Assembly (NCBI RefSeq): GCF_002195995.1
Contig: NZ_NHON01000003.1
Location: 1 to 64,000 of the forward strand
Origin: Inquilinus limosus
GTDB lineage: Bacteria > Pseudomonadota > Alphaproteobacteria > DSM-16000 > Inquilinaceae
Reading direction: 5' to 3'
DNA: 64,000 bases
Of the stretch, positions 16,352 to 25,677 are shown in pieces. The notes under the pieces were generated by a model that saw only the letters and a program-made list of their open reading frames with translations, did no database searches and had not been told where the DNA came from. The stretch's first letter is position 1. Every line of letters begins with the position of its first letter. A program made the translations under genes and the position numbers.

Positions 16352-18418
16352 TCAACCTCGCCGCCGCCGGCGCCGCCCGCCCTCGCCGTCCCCGCCCTCG
16401 CTCGTCTTCGGCGCCGGAAGCTCGACCACCGCCGCCAGGTTCGGGAAGGCGGCGGTCTTGTGCGGCAGGGCCATCGCCTCGACGAAATGCTGCTGAAACA
16501 TCGGCTCGACCGCCGTCTCGATCTTTTCGACCCGGCGCACCACCTGCTCGATCTCGGCGCGGGCCGAGCGGCTGACCAGCGCGATGCGGGCGCCGGTGCC
16601 CGCGGCGTTGCCGCCGGCCACCACCTTGGTCAGGTCGCAATCCGGGATCAGCCCCAGCACCATGGCGTATTTGACGTCGATATGGCTGCCGAAGGCGCCG
16701 GCCAGGGTGATGCGGTCGACATGGTCGACGCCCAGCTTGTCCATCAGCAGGCGGACGCCGGCATAAAGCGCGGCCTTGGCCAGCTGGATGGCGCGGACGT
16801 CGTTCTGGGTGACGCGCAGCTCGCGCTCGCCGTCGCGGTGCAGGACATAGCTGAAGGTGCGGCCGTCGGCGACGATGCGGTCGCTGCGCGCCGCCATCGA
16901 CCCGTCGATCACCCCGTCCTGGGTGATGATGCCGGCCAGGAACATCTCGGCCAGCACCTCGATGATGCCGGAGCCGCAGATGCCGGTGACGCCGGTGCGC
17001 CGGACCTTCTGGGCGAAGCCCTCCTCATCCGACCACAGCTCGCTGCCGATGATTCGGAAGCGCGGCTCCAGCGTGTCGCGGTCGATCCGCACCCGCTCGA
17101 TCGCCCCCGGCGCGGCGCGCTGGCCGGAGGAGATCTGCGCCCCCTCGAAGGCCGGGCCGGTGGGGCTGGAGCAGGCGAGCAGCCGGTCCTTGTTGCCGAG
17201 CACGATCTCGGCATTGGTGCCGACATCGACGATCAGCCGCAGGTCGTCGGATTTGTGCGGCTCCTCCGACAGGATCACCGCGGCGGTGTCGGCGCCGACA
17301 TGGCCGGCGATGCAGGGCAGGACATAGACGCGGGCGTTGGGGTGGACCTTGAGGTCGATCTCGGTGGCCCAGATGTTGATCGCCTGGTCGGTGGCCAGGG
17401 CGAAGGGCGCGCCGCCCAGCTCGATCGGGTCGATGCCCAGCACCAGGTGATGCATGATCGGGTTGCCGACCAGCGTCACCTCCAGCACGTCCTCGATCTC
17501 CAGCCCCGCCTGGGCGGTGACATGGGCGGCCAGGTCGTTCAGCGCGCCCCGCACCGCCTCGGTCAGCGCCTTGTCGCCGCCGGGGTTCATCATGATGTAG
17601 CTGACCCGGCTCATCAGATCCTCGCCGAACCGGATCTGCGGGTTCATGGCGCCGCCGGAGGCGACGACCTCGCCGGTCTCGATGTCGCAGAGATGGCAGG
17701 CGATGGTGGTGGAGCCGACGTCGTAGGCCAGGCCGTAGATCTTGTCGCGGAAGCCCGGCCAGACGGCCAGGAGGCGCTTCACCCGCTGCTCACGCACCGC
17801 CACGGTGCAGGTCCAGCTGCCCTCGCGCAGGGCCTTCTGCAGCCGCTGCACCACCCGCAGGTCGCAATCCAGGCCGGTGATGCCCCATTGCTCGGCCAGC
17901 GCCTCCTCCAGCCGGCGCAGATCGCCGGAGGGGTCGTGCATGTCGGGTTCGCGCACCTCGACATAGTAGAGCTTGACCGGCGGATCGACCTCGATCACCC
18001 GGTGCTCGGCATCCTTGCGGACGACCTGCTTGTGCACCTGGCTCTCGGGCGGCACGTCGACGACGAGGTCGCCCTGGATCAAGGTCTGGCAGGACAGGCG
18101 CCGCCCCGGCTTCAGCCCACGCTTCTCGGCATAGCGCAGCTCCGCCGCCCCGGTCTCCGACGCATGGCCGGCACGGGATTCGATGCCGTGCTTGGCGAAC
18201 TGGCCGTCACCGATCTCGACCTGGCAGCGGCCGCAGATCGACCGCCCGCCGCAGACGCTGTCGACATCGACACCGAGCGACCGCGCGGCCTGCAGCAGCG
18301 ACGTGCCCAACGGGAAGCGGCCGCGCCGGCCGGACGGGGTGAAGACGACCAGCGCCGTCTGCGTCGCCTGGCCTGACGCCCCTGGGCCGGGCGGCTGCCC
18401 GGGATCGATCATGTTCAT
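16352..18418 (-). CDS. Reductive activator of corrinoid proteins (RACo-like, ASKHA domain, 2Fe-2S)
   Basis: About 688 residues. Residues 30-125 are a plant-type 2Fe-2S ferredoxin domain with C56, C62, C65 (CGGRSICGRC) and C110. The rest is the RACo middle domain and an ASKHA ATPase domain (AYDVGSTTIACHL, LIVDVGTNAEIVLGN, GICGSGIIEVLAEM, LAGAFGSHIDVKYA). RACo reduces the inactive Co(II) corrinoid to Co(I) in an ATP-dependent step, restarting methyl transfer after oxidation, which is essential in an aerobe. The partner is the corrinoid protein at 24277-24981. It follows the methylTHF methyltransferase by 51 bases. The C-terminus is GGDGEGGRRRRRRG, a polyarginine tail like those of two other pathway enzymes. 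The start at 18418 is the best of several; GTG at 18457 cannot be excluded. Confidence 0.9.
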   Translation of the reverse strand: MNMIDPGQPPGPGASGQATQTALVVFTPSGRRGRFPLGTSLLQAARSLGVDVDSVCGGRSICGRCQVEIGDGQFAKHGIESRAGHASETGAAELRYAEKRGLKPGRRLSCQTLIQGDLVVDVPPESQVHKQVVRKDAEHRVIEVDPPVKLYYVEVREPDMHDPSGDLRRLEEALAEQWGITGLDCDLRVVQRLQKALREGSWTCTVAVREQRVKRLLAVWPGFRDKIYGLAYDVGSTTIACHLCDIETGEVVASGGAMNPQIRFGEDLMSRVSYIMMNPGGDKALTEAVRGALNDLAAHVTAQAGLEIEDVLEVTLVGNPIMHHLVLGIDPIELGGAPFALATDQAINIWATEIDLKVHPNARVYVLPCIAGHVGADTAAVILSEEPHKSDDLRLIVDVGTNAEIVLGNKDRLLACSSPTGPAFEGAQISSGQRAAPGAIERVRIDRDTLEPRFRIIGSELWSDEEGFAQKVRRTGVTGICGSGIIEVLAEMFLAGIITQDGVIDGSMAARSDRIVADGRTFSYVLHRDGERELRVTQNDVRAIQLAKAALYAGVRLLMDKLGVDHVDRITLAGAFGSHIDVKYAMVLGLIPDCDLTKVVAGGNAAGTGARIALVSRSARAEIEQVVRRVEKIETAVEPMFQQHFVEAMALPHKTAAFPNLAAVVELPAPKTSEGGDGEGGRRRRRRG

Positions 18419-18469
18419 CGTCAACCCGTCATCCTCGCAGCGCCCCGGCCGAGGCACCGTATCGTCATG

Positions 18470-19381
18470 TTACTGCGCTCGGCGCCGGCGCCCTTCGCGA
18501 CCACCGCGCGCGCCCGCGGCCTCGGCGCCTTCGGCGGCCGGCTCGCGGTACTGCCGGATCCAGCGGGCGCAATGCGGGTCGTGGCCCATCATGGTGTCGG
18601 CGCCCAGCACCGCCTGCAGGCTCTCCGCATGCAGCGGGTTGGTGATCGCCGAGGTCATGCCCGCGCCGATCGCCATGGTCAGGAAGGCGGCGTTCAGCCC
18701 ATGCCGGTTCGGCATGCCGAAGCTGACATTGGAGGCGCCGCAGGTGGTGTTGACCTTCAGCTCCTCGCGCAGCCGGCGGACCAAGGTGAAGACCTGGCGC
18801 CCGGCGGTGTTGATGGCGCCGATCGGCATCACCAGCGGGTCGACCACGATGTCGGCATAGGAGATGCCGTGGTCGCGCGCCCGCTCGACGATCTTCTTGG
18901 CGACGGCGAAGCGGACGTCGGGGTCCTCGGAGATGCCGGTCTCGTCGTTGGAGATGGCGACGACTGCGGCGCCGTACTTCTTCACCAGCGGCAGCACCGT
19001 CTCCAGGCGCTCATCCTCGCCGGTGACCGAATTGACCAGGGCCTTGCCCTTGTAGACCGACAGCCCGGCCTCCAGCGCCGCGACGATCGAGCTGTCGATC
19101 GACAGCGGCACGTCGGTGATCGACTGCACCAGCTGGACGCATTCGGCCAGGATGCGCGGCTCGTCCGCCAGCGGGATGCCGGCATTGACATCCAGCATCT
19201 GGGCCCCGGCCGCGACCTGGGCCAGCGCGTCGGACTGCACCCGGCTGTAGTCGCCGTTCTTCATCTCCTCGGCCAGGATCTTGCGGCCGGTCGGGTTGAT
19301 GCGTTCGCCGATGATGACGAAGGGCCGCTCGAACCCGATGGCGATCTCCTTGGTCGCCGAGCTGATCACCGTGTCCGTCAT
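18470..19381 (-). CDS. Methyltetrahydrofolate:corrinoid methyltransferase (MtgA/AcsE-like, pterin-binding barrel)
   Basis: 303 residues of the dihydropteroate-synthase-like fold. Motifs include FVIIGERINPTGRKILAEEM, MLDVNAGIPLADEPRIL, PLSIDSSIVAALEAGL and TTCGASNVSFGMPNR. In corrinoid demethylation systems this enzyme moves the methyl group from the corrinoid protein to tetrahydrofolate. It heads a two-gene unit with the RACo-type gene. The ATG at 19381 is preceded by GGCAGGG. The protein ends GARGGREGRRRRAQ, part of the shared Arg-rich tail pattern. Direction of methyl transfer in this organism is inferred. Confidence 0.9.
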   Translation of the reverse strand: MTDTVISSATKEIAIGFERPFVIIGERINPTGRKILAEEMKNGDYSRVQSDALAQVAAGAQMLDVNAGIPLADEPRILAECVQLVQSITDVPLSIDSSIVAALEAGLSVYKGKALVNSVTGEDERLETVLPLVKKYGAAVVAISNDETGISEDPDVRFAVAKKIVERARDHGISYADIVVDPLVMPIGAINTAGRQVFTLVRRLREELKVNTTCGASNVSFGMPNRHGLNAAFLTMAIGAGMTSAITNPLHAESLQAVLGADTMMGHDPHCARWIRQYREPAAEGAEAAGARGGREGRRRRAQ

Positions 19382-19491
19382 GCCCTGCCTTCGGATGCTG
19401 GAGTTTCCTGGGAGAAAGGCTAGGCGCATCGCCCGCGGCCGGATCGTCTTCCAGCGTCATCGCCTGCCGCAAGCGCGTCAGGGCCCCATGC

Positions 19492-19504
19492 GACAAACTT
19501 TGTC
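19492..19504. promoter_or_regulatory. Palindrome upstream of parDE
   Basis: GACAAA and TTTGTC around a single C form a perfect 13-base inverted repeat 46 bases before the parD start. It is a candidate ParD binding site. Confidence 0.55.
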
Positions 19505-19550
19505 AAAGCCTGGTCCACGCGCTATCCTCCCCATGATCGGGAGAGACGGC

Positions 19551-19799
19551 ATGCACATCTCGCTGACACCCAGGCTCGAGGAACTGGTCCGGGAGAAGGT
19601 CGAATCCGGCCTCTACAACAATGCCAGCGAAGTGGTCCGCGAGGCGCTTCGCCTGATGCAGGAGCATGACGAGATCCGTCGCCTGAAGCTGGAACGGCTG
19701 CGCGAAGAACTGGCGAAGGGCGAGGCGGATTTGGTCGCCGGCCGGGTCACGGTGCTGGACGGCGACGACGCGCTGGACGATTTCTTCGCCCGCCTGTGA
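19551..19799 (+). CDS. parD: ParD-type antitoxin
   Basis: 82 residues. A ribbon-helix-helix domain (MHISLTPRLEELVREKVESG, NASEVVREALRLM) is followed by a charged helix and the tail DALDDFFARL that blocks the toxin. GGGAGA precedes the ATG. The stop codon overlaps the parE start (GTGA), giving translational coupling. Confidence 0.9.
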   Translation: MHISLTPRLEELVREKVESGLYNNASEVVREALRLMQEHDEIRRLKLERLREELAKGEADLVAGRVTVLDGDDALDDFFARL

Positions 19800-20095
19800 G
19801 GCGGCTGGTCGTCACTGCGGCCGCCGCAGCCGATCTCCAAGCGATCGGACGTTTCGCGGCCGAAACCTGGGGCCTGGACCAGAAAACCCGGTATCTCGCG
19901 CAGATCCGTGAGCGCTTTCGCCAGATCAGGGCCACGCCGGGCCTGGGTCGACCGCGGGACGACATCCACTCCGGCTTTCGCAGCCTTGCCGCCGGACGAC
20001 ATGTCATCTTCTATCGGGAAGCAGTGGATCTGGTCGAAATCGTCCGTATCCTGCACGACCGCATGGACCTTCACGGGCGACTGGCCGATCCGTGA
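19796..20095 (+). CDS. parE: ParE-type toxin (RelE/ParE fold)
   Basis: 99 residues starting at GTG. Family landmarks are LTAAAAADLQAIGRFAAETWG-like N-terminal helices, RPRDDIHSGFRSLAAGRHVI and the final EIVRILHDRMDL. ParE toxins poison DNA gyrase; RelE-like members cleave mRNA, and the sequence alone does not separate them with certainty. Convergent with the CobW-like gene 22 bases away. Confidence 0.9.
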   Translation: MRRLVVTAAAAADLQAIGRFAAETWGLDQKTRYLAQIRERFRQIRATPGLGRPRDDIHSGFRSLAAGRHVIFYREAVDLVEIVRILHDRMDLHGRLADP

Positions 20096-20117
20096 TCCCG
20101 CGCCGGCGCGCGGCGCC

Positions 20118-21089
20118 CTACCCCCTTCCGTCCGCAAAACGGTCGAGCGATCGCCGCAGATCCTCGACGCGATAGCCGCGGCCGATGACGACAACGGCGT
20201 TGTCCTCACGATCCGGCTGCTCGGGCAGGATCTCGGGCGATTGGACGACCCGACGCACGCTCTGCAGCAGCAGCCGGCCGGCCGGCGTCCGCACCACGCC
20301 CTTCACCCGCAGCACGTCGTCGCCCCGCGCATGCAGCAGCGCCGAAAGCCAGACGGTGAAGACGGTCCAGTCGACCGCCCCGGCGATAGCCAGCCGTGTC
20401 GGGAAGACGGCCGGCGGCTCCGCCCCGTCCTCGAGCGCGGGAAGGCGTTCCGGCTCGACATCCTCGGCCGCCGGGAGCACGAGGGGCACTCCCTGAACCG
20501 CGCCGCTCAGTTCGGCACCGGGATTGAGATGCCGCAGCGTCGCGAGCAGCCGGGCCAGCGCCGCCTCCCCGGCCGCGTCGGCCTTGGTGACGACGAGGCG
20601 GTCGGCCGTTTCGATCTGACGACGGCCGAGCCGGTCGGTGCGCAACTGCGCCAGACCGTGCAGCGCATCGACCAGGACGACGATCTCGCTGACGACGATA
20701 TGATGGACCAGCACCGGATCCGACCGGATGGCCACGACGATCGGGCCGGGATCGGCCAGCCCGCTGGTCTCCAGCACGATGCGCTGCAGACCCGTTTCAT
20801 AGGACCGGGTCCTGTCGTCACAAATCCGCCGCAGCATCTGCACCATCTCGGCCCGCGCGGTGCAGCAGGCACAGCCGCCGGCCAGCACGGCCAGCGACGA
20901 GGCTTGCCCCAGCAGCGCGTCGTCGACTGGCGTCTCGGCCGCCTCGTTGACGATCACGGCGGCATCCCGATAGAGCCCGACATGAAGCTGGTGGCGCAGC
21001 CAGGTCGTCTTCCCGGCGCCCAGGAAGCCGCCCAGCACGGTCAGCCGCAGCCGGCCATCCGCCAAGCCGGTTGGTTCAGCGCCCGCCAT
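20118..21089 (-). CDS. CobW/P47K-like metal-chaperone GTPase
   Basis: 323 residues of the G3E GTPase family. Walker A is GGFLGAGKTT (about 20-29), the metal-binding CXCC is C73-A-C75-C76 in GGCACC, the switch/Walker B region is VLETSGLADP, and the base-recognition loop reads VVTKADAAGE. A CobW C-terminal domain follows (LLHARGDDVLRVKGVV). Such proteins deliver zinc, cobalt or other metals to client enzymes. Here it overlaps a CXXC protein gene by 14 bases and lies within the corrinoid gene set, so a zinc (homocysteine methyltransferase) or cobalt role is plausible but unproven. Confidence 0.87.
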   Translation of the reverse strand: MAGAEPTGLADGRLRLTVLGGFLGAGKTTWLRHQLHVGLYRDAAVIVNEAAETPVDDALLGQASSLAVLAGGCACCTARAEMVQMLRRICDDRTRSYETGLQRIVLETSGLADPGPIVVAIRSDPVLVHHIVVSEIVVLVDALHGLAQLRTDRLGRRQIETADRLVVTKADAAGEAALARLLATLRHLNPGAELSGAVQGVPLVLPAAEDVEPERLPALEDGAEPPAVFPTRLAIAGAVDWTVFTVWLSALLHARGDDVLRVKGVVRTPAGRLLLQSVRRVVQSPEILPEQPDREDNAVVVIGRGYRVEDLRRSLDRFADGRG

Positions 21090-21381
21090 CCCCGCCGCCG
21101 ATGAAATGGGGATCGAGCGGATCGACCGGCCGGCCCGCCATGCGCTCGGCCGCGGCCCACAGCTCCTCGAGGTCGCGCACGATCGCCTGGTGGCCGGACA
21201 GGGTCGACAGCTGGAGGCCGGGCACCAGCCCGCCATCATGCGCGGTCAGGCCATAGGCCCGCAGCACCGGCTTCAGCACCTCGGCCCGCCGGAAGCGGGC
21301 CCGCAGCCGGTCCGGCGCCGTGGCGGCGCCGGCCTCGGTCCAATGGCCGGGCGCCGCCGGGAAGCCGCAGCCGGAGCACAT
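21076..21381 (-). CDS. Small CXXC protein of unknown function
   Basis: 101 residues with an N-terminal MCSGCGFPAAPGHW motif, a single CXXC knuckle, followed by a helical body (RLRARFRRAEVLKPVLRAYG, AIVRDLEELWAAAERMAGR) and DPLDPHFIGG. A strong GGGGAGG site lies 6 bases before the ATG. It is packed between the deacetylase (14 bases upstream) and CobW-like gene (14-base overlap), so it is a real operon member. It may be a client or adaptor of the metallochaperone. No known function. Confidence 0.75.
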   Translation of the reverse strand: MCSGCGFPAAPGHWTEAGAATAPDRLRARFRRAEVLKPVLRAYGLTAHDGGLVPGLQLSTLSGHQAIVRDLEELWAAAERMAGRPVDPLDPHFIGGGDGGR

Positions 21382-21395
21382 CGGCGCCTCCCCTG

Positions 21396-22301
21396 TCAGA
21401 TCACCTCGGGCCGCTTGCCGCCGTCGAAGGGATAGCGCCGGCGGAAATCCTCGGCGATGTCCTCGAAGGTCAGCCAGCGGACGCCGTCATGGCCGTTGAT
21501 GTGCTCGATCAGCCGCTCCAGCATCAGCAGCACCTGCGGCCGGCCGCTGACGTCGGGATGGATGGTGAAGGCGAAGACGGCATAGTCCATCTCGCGATAG
21601 ACCCAGTCGAACTGGTCCCGCCACATCTGCTCGATGTCGCGCGGGTTGACGAAGCCGTGGCTGTTCGGCGCCTTCTTCATGAACATCATCGGCGGCAGGT
21701 CGTCGACGTACCAGTTGGCGCCGATCTCGACGAGGTCGATCTCCTTGCCATGCGTCATCGGCTTCATCCAGGCCTCCGCCGGCTTGGAGTAGTCGATCAG
21801 CGTCCATTCGTCGCCGACCCGGGCGTAGAAGGGCTGGAAGTCGCGATAGCCCTGGCTGTGGTCGTAGCGGAAGCCGTATTTCTGCAGCAGCGCCGCGGTG
21901 GCGTTCGACATCTCCCACCAGGGCGCGACATAGCCCCGCGGCGCCTTGCCGGTCAGGGCCTGGATCAGCTCGATGCTCTTGACCAGCACCGCTTCTTCCT
22001 GGGCGGGCGTCATCGCGATCGGGTTCTCGTGCAGATAGCCGTGGGCCCCGATCTCATGGCCCTCATCGGCGATCCGCTTCACCTGGTCGGGGAAGGATTC
22101 GAGCGAGTGGCCCGGGATGAAGAAGCTGGTCTTCAGGTCGTATTTCCTGAACAGGCGCAGCAGCCGCAGGGTGCCGACCTCGCTGGCGAACACGCCGCGC
22201 TGGATGTCCGAGGGCGAGTCGCCGCCGCCATAGGATCCGATCCAGCCCGCCACCGAATCGATATCGGTCCCGAACGCGCAGATAATGTCCTTCTTGGCCA
22301 T
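21396..22301 (-). CDS. Polysaccharide deacetylase / PuuE-like amidohydrolase family protein
   Basis: 301 residues, NodB-like barrel. Catalytic and metal residues are visible in [11 protein letters not shown] (Asp pair) and [13 protein letters not shown] (HxxxH). The second half, [20 protein letters not shown] and [14 protein letters not shown], is like PuuE and related cytoplasmic C-N hydrolases and not like secreted chitin deacetylases; there is no signal peptide. GGAGG precedes the ATG by 6 bases. It starts a three-gene unit with the CXXC protein and CobW-like GTPase. It could hydrolyse a substrate feeding the methyl-transfer system, but this is inference. Confidence 0.83.
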   Translation of the reverse strand: MAKKDIICAFGTDIDSVAGWIGSYGGGDSPSDIQRGVFASEVGTLRLLRLFRKYDLKTSFFIPGHSLESFPDQVKRIADEGHEIGAHGYLHENPIAMTPAQEEAVLVKSIELIQALTGKAPRGYVAPWWEMSNATAALLQKYGFRYDHSQGYRDFQPFYARVGDEWTLIDYSKPAEAWMKPMTHGKEIDLVEIGANWYVDDLPPMMFMKKAPNSHGFVNPRDIEQMWRDQFDWVYREMDYAVFAFTIHPDVSGRPQVLLMLERLIEHINGHDGVRWLTFEDIAEDFRRRYPFDGGKRPEVI

Positions 22302-22371
22302 TCTCAGCCTCCAGTGCCGGTTCTCCCCGCCCTCCTGTCCTATCAACCCGTGCGCGGCCCGTCGACCTTCC

Positions 22372-22674
22372 TCAGCCCGCGATGCCGCCGCTTTCGACCA
22401 GCGCCCGCAGCCGGGCGTCGTCGTACTCCGCCTCGATCTTCGCCGCCGCCGCCTCGGCCTCGGCCTGCAGGTCGTCGCCGCACTCGACCGGCTCGGACTT
22501 CTTCCATTCCTCGAGATAGCTGTCGGCGTCGCGGGCCTTGCCGCGCATGGCGGCGCGGTCGATCGCGTCCTGGAAGCGCTGAGACAGCAGCACCTTGGCC
22601 TGGTCGCGCCGGCCGGCCTTGGCGGTGACCTGGCTGGGGATGTCGCGCCAGGAGACGATGATGAGCTGGGGCAT
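22372..22674 (-). CDS. 'Virulence factor' family protein (PF13769 type) of the corrinoid cluster
   Basis: 100 residues: [20 protein letters not shown], then [19 protein letters not shown] and DSYLEEWKK. This small family carries a historic name but is commonly found beside MttB, corrinoid and RACo genes in alphaproteobacteria. Nothing in the sequence suggests secretion or virulence. AGGA lies 6 bases upstream. The gene precedes the deacetylase operon by 70 bases on the same strand. Confidence 0.78.
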   Translation of the reverse strand: MPQLIIVSWRDIPSQVTAKAGRRDQAKVLLSQRFQDAIDRAAMRGKARDADSYLEEWKKSEPVECGDDLQAEAEAAAAKIEAEYDDARLRALVESGGIAG

Positions 22675-22786
22675 GGAGAGTCCTATGGAACAATCTGGTA
22701 GTCTAGGAGACCGGTACCGGAGATCAATTTGACCAGAGTCTCTGGAAACGATCGTCCTGATTCCGACAACCAGGGAACGAGAAGCG
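22675..22786. promoter_or_regulatory. Divergent intergenic region with a CCGGTACCGG palindrome
   Basis: 112 bases between the 'virulence factor' gene and a parD remnant. A perfect 10-base palindrome (22711-22720) lies 37 bases upstream of the minus-strand start and could be an operator for the downstream corrinoid-associated genes. No regulator is identified. Confidence 0.3.
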
Positions 22787-23038
22787 ATGTGCGGCGACGA
22801 TCTCGATACGCGGCGGAAACTGGAGCGGCTGAGGGCGGCACTGTCAGTCGGGGAACAGGATCTCGCCGCCGGGCGGATTGTCGTCATCGAGACCGACGAA
22901 GAGCTGGCTGCCTTTTTCGATCGTCTGGACCACGGGCAGGCCTTCGATGATCTGGCCGCCCGGCTCCGTGCCCGGACGGCAGGCTGTCGGCACACCCCCG
23001 CGGAAGATCTGCTGCACGAGGGCCGGGATGAGCAATGA
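22787..23038 (+). pseudogene. ParD-like remnant lacking the DNA-binding half
   Basis: 83 residues. RRKLERLRAALSVGEQDLAA followed by GRIVVIETDEELAAFFDRL aligns by eye with the C-terminal half of the ParD at 19551-19799 (KLERLREELAKGEADLVAGR, DALDDFFARL). The N-terminal ribbon-helix-helix is absent and the upstream frame (ETIVLIPTTRERE) has no resemblance to it. No parE follows. It is therefore probably a decayed antitoxin, though a short expressed protein is possible. Confidence 0.55.
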
Positions 23039-23086
23039 TGGTTGTGGAACGGACGGATTGCGATGCCGAAGCAAGGACGATGAGGA

Positions 23087-23620
23087 ATGACAACCTCGCC
23101 TGACTCCTTCATCTGCCCGCATTGCGGTGAAAGTCACGAGGGGCTTCCACGGGATATCAGCTATCAGCTTCCAGACGAGATCTGGGCCATGCCGACCAAG
23201 GAACGCGAGGAAAGAGCAAAATTCGATTCCGATCTTTGTAGTTGCGAAGGCCGCTTCTTCATCCGCGGACTTCTGCAGATTCCATTTCGGCATGAGCCGG
23301 ACTATTTCGGCTGGGGCGCTTGGGTGGAGGTGGAGCGATTGGTCTTCCAACGCTACCTGGAGGTCTATGATAAGGATGCGGCGGACGAACCTGCCCACGC
23401 CGGCGCGTTGGCCAACCAGCTTCCTTCATACGGCCGAGTGATCGGAACACCGGTCGAGATCCAGTTCGGCACCAGCCGCCAGCGGCCGACCATCCGATGC
23501 CTCTCAACGGCGAATTCCGAGTTGGCGATCGAGCAGCGGCAGGGCATCGACTCGGCCCGCCACCATGAGATCCTGGAGATCTACGAAGCGGAAAAGGCGG
23601 CGCGCCGTAACACGGATTGA
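23087..23620 (+). CDS. DUF2199 domain protein
   Basis: 177 residues with the features of this uncharacterised family: FICPHCGESHEGLP (zinc-knuckle-like CXXC), ISYQLPDEIWAMP, FDSDLCSCEGRFFIRGLLQIP and YFGWGAWVEVERLVF. Cytoplasmic, function unknown. AAGGA lies about 9 bases upstream. The gene is on the opposite strand to the corrinoid genes that flank it, and its base composition is visibly less GC-rich, so it and the parD remnant may be a later insertion. Confidence 0.82.
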   Translation: MTTSPDSFICPHCGESHEGLPRDISYQLPDEIWAMPTKEREERAKFDSDLCSCEGRFFIRGLLQIPFRHEPDYFGWGAWVEVERLVFQRYLEVYDKDAADEPAHAGALANQLPSYGRVIGTPVEIQFGTSRQRPTIRCLSTANSELAIEQRQGIDSARHHEILEIYEAEKAARRNTD

Positions 23621-23647
23621 CGGCGGCGTGGCGGTTCTGCCGAAGGA

Positions 23648-24276
23648 TCAACCCGATGCCGCCACGAACTGCGCGAACTCGCCATAGCCCGTGAAACGGT
23701 ACTCATAGGCCAGCCCCAGCCGGGCCGCCGCGGCCTTTGCCTGGGCCTGCAGCGCCGGATCCTCGGTCTGGGCCAGATAGACCAGGCGGCGGTAGTTGCC
23801 GAAGATCATCGGCAGCAGCTCCGGATGGCGGTCCAGCCCCATGCCCTCGAGGATCAGCGCCTGGAAGTGGCGGACGAGATAGTCGGTCAGAAAGAAGCTG
23901 CCCGGCTCCTCCTCCATCAGCCGGTCGAAATCGGCCGTGCCGGCGAAGAAGGCGTAGCAGTGCGGGCCGCCGACACGCTCCGCCCCCTCCTCCGCCGCAA
24001 CCCGGTCGATGGCGCCGCCGCTGCCGCAATCGGCATAGGCGATGCGGATGCGGCTCCAGCCCATCGCGCGGGCAGTGCGGATGCGCCGGCGCAGCCGGTC
24101 GGCGATCTGCTCGGGCCGGTTGTGCAGGATGGCGGGCAGGCAGGTGACGCCGACACGATCCGCGATGCCGTTGGCACGGATCACGGCCAGCGTCTCGCGC
24201 GCCAGGGCCCCGCAGGCGATCAGCAGCGTCCGGTCCGGGCCGGGGGCGACCCCGGCGACTCCGAACCGCTCGGGCC

Positions 24277-24280
<4 letters not shown>
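23648..24280 (-). CDS. DUF1638 protein of the corrinoid cluster, probable CTG start
   Basis: About 210 residues: TLLIACGALARETLAVIRAN, AYADCGSGGAIDRVAAEEG, GPHCYAFFAGTADFDRLMEE and FFLTDYLVRHFQALILEGM. Conserved Cys in CGA, ADCGSGG and HCY could bind metal or corrinoid. DUF1638 proteins recur beside MttB and corrinoid-protein genes; their role is unknown. No in-frame ATG or GTG lies near the conserved N-terminus. A CTG at 24280 overlaps the TGA of the corrinoid gene (CTGA) with AAGG upstream, mimicking the usual ATGA coupling; the alternative is TTG at 24361, which would overlap the neighbour by 85 bases. Confidence 0.8.
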
Positions 24281-24981
<701 letters not shown>

Positions 24982-25013
24982 GGGAACCCTCGATCGCCGG
25001 CGTCATTCCTGAT

Positions 25014-25025
25014 GAGCCATGGCTC
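25014..25025. promoter_or_regulatory. Palindrome upstream of the corrinoid gene
   Basis: GAGCCATGGCTC is a perfect 12-base palindrome located 33 bases before the corrinoid-protein ATG, in the 196-base gap separating it from a divergent gene. It is placed where an operator would be. No other strong element is seen in this gap. Confidence 0.35.
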
Positions 25026-25177
25026 GCATTAACCGGGATGCCGGGTTCCGCCGCTAGCCTGGAACCGACCCCGACTGCGAAGGCGGCGACACGCCGGCGC
25101 GGCCCAGCGGCATCGCGACGCTGGACACCCGAGGCCGCCCCCCGGATGATGCGCTTCCTTCCGGCCGCGCGGTGCCC

Positions 25178-25669
25178 ATGGACCTCCAGGACTCCCTCGT
25201 CACCTTCCTCCGCCACTTCCCGCGGACGGACGACACCACCCTGATCATCCTCAAGGGCCATCTGCTGATCGAGGAGGAGGTCAACAACCTGCTGCAGGAA
25301 ATGCTGCCCAACCCAGGGGCGCTGGACGGGCTGCAGATCAACTTCTTCACCAAGACCCAGTTCGCCCGCGCCCTGATCAAGAACGAGACGCTGGACGACC
25401 TGCTGGACGCGGCGGAGAAGCTGAATCGCCTGCGCAACCGGCTGGCGCACAATCTGGAGCCGGCCGGGGTCGAGGCCGCGATCCGCGACTTCGTCACCGC
25501 TGCCGACGGCCGGATCCTGGGCGGCGAGACCGCGCCGGACCAGCAGCTGAAGCGCCGCATCGCCTATCTCTGCGGCCAGCTGCTGCGCTTCCGCACCGAA
25601 TACCGGGCCGCGCGGCAGCTCCTGAAAAACCGGGTCGGCGCGACCAAAACGAAGCCGAAGAGGTCCTGA
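25178..25669 (+). CDS. Uncharacterised helical protein with a HEPN-like RxxxxH motif
   Basis: 163 residues, almost all helical: LVTFLRHFPRTDDTTLIIL, HLLIEEEVNNLLQEMLP, LDDLLDAAEKLNRLRNRLAH. The segment R86-N-R-L-A-H91 matches the R-x4-H catalytic motif of HEPN ribonucleases and is preceded by the expected long helix. I do not recognise a closer family, and no nucleotidyltransferase antitoxin (MntA type) is adjacent. The ATG at 25178 is preferred; a GTG two codons earlier is possible. It is followed after 8 bases by a small gene and DsbA. Confidence 0.65.
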   Translation: MDLQDSLVTFLRHFPRTDDTTLIILKGHLLIEEEVNNLLQEMLPNPGALDGLQINFFTKTQFARALIKNETLDDLLDAAEKLNRLRNRLAHNLEPAGVEAAIRDFVTAADGRILGGETAPDQQLKRRIAYLCGQLLRFRTEYRAARQLLKNRVGATKTKPKRS

Positions 25670-25677
25670 GGACGGCC

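Noticed and set aside
22372-22674. Virulence role implied by the family name
   Set aside because: The protein is small and cytoplasmic and sits among methyl-transfer genes; the name is historic and no virulence feature is visible.
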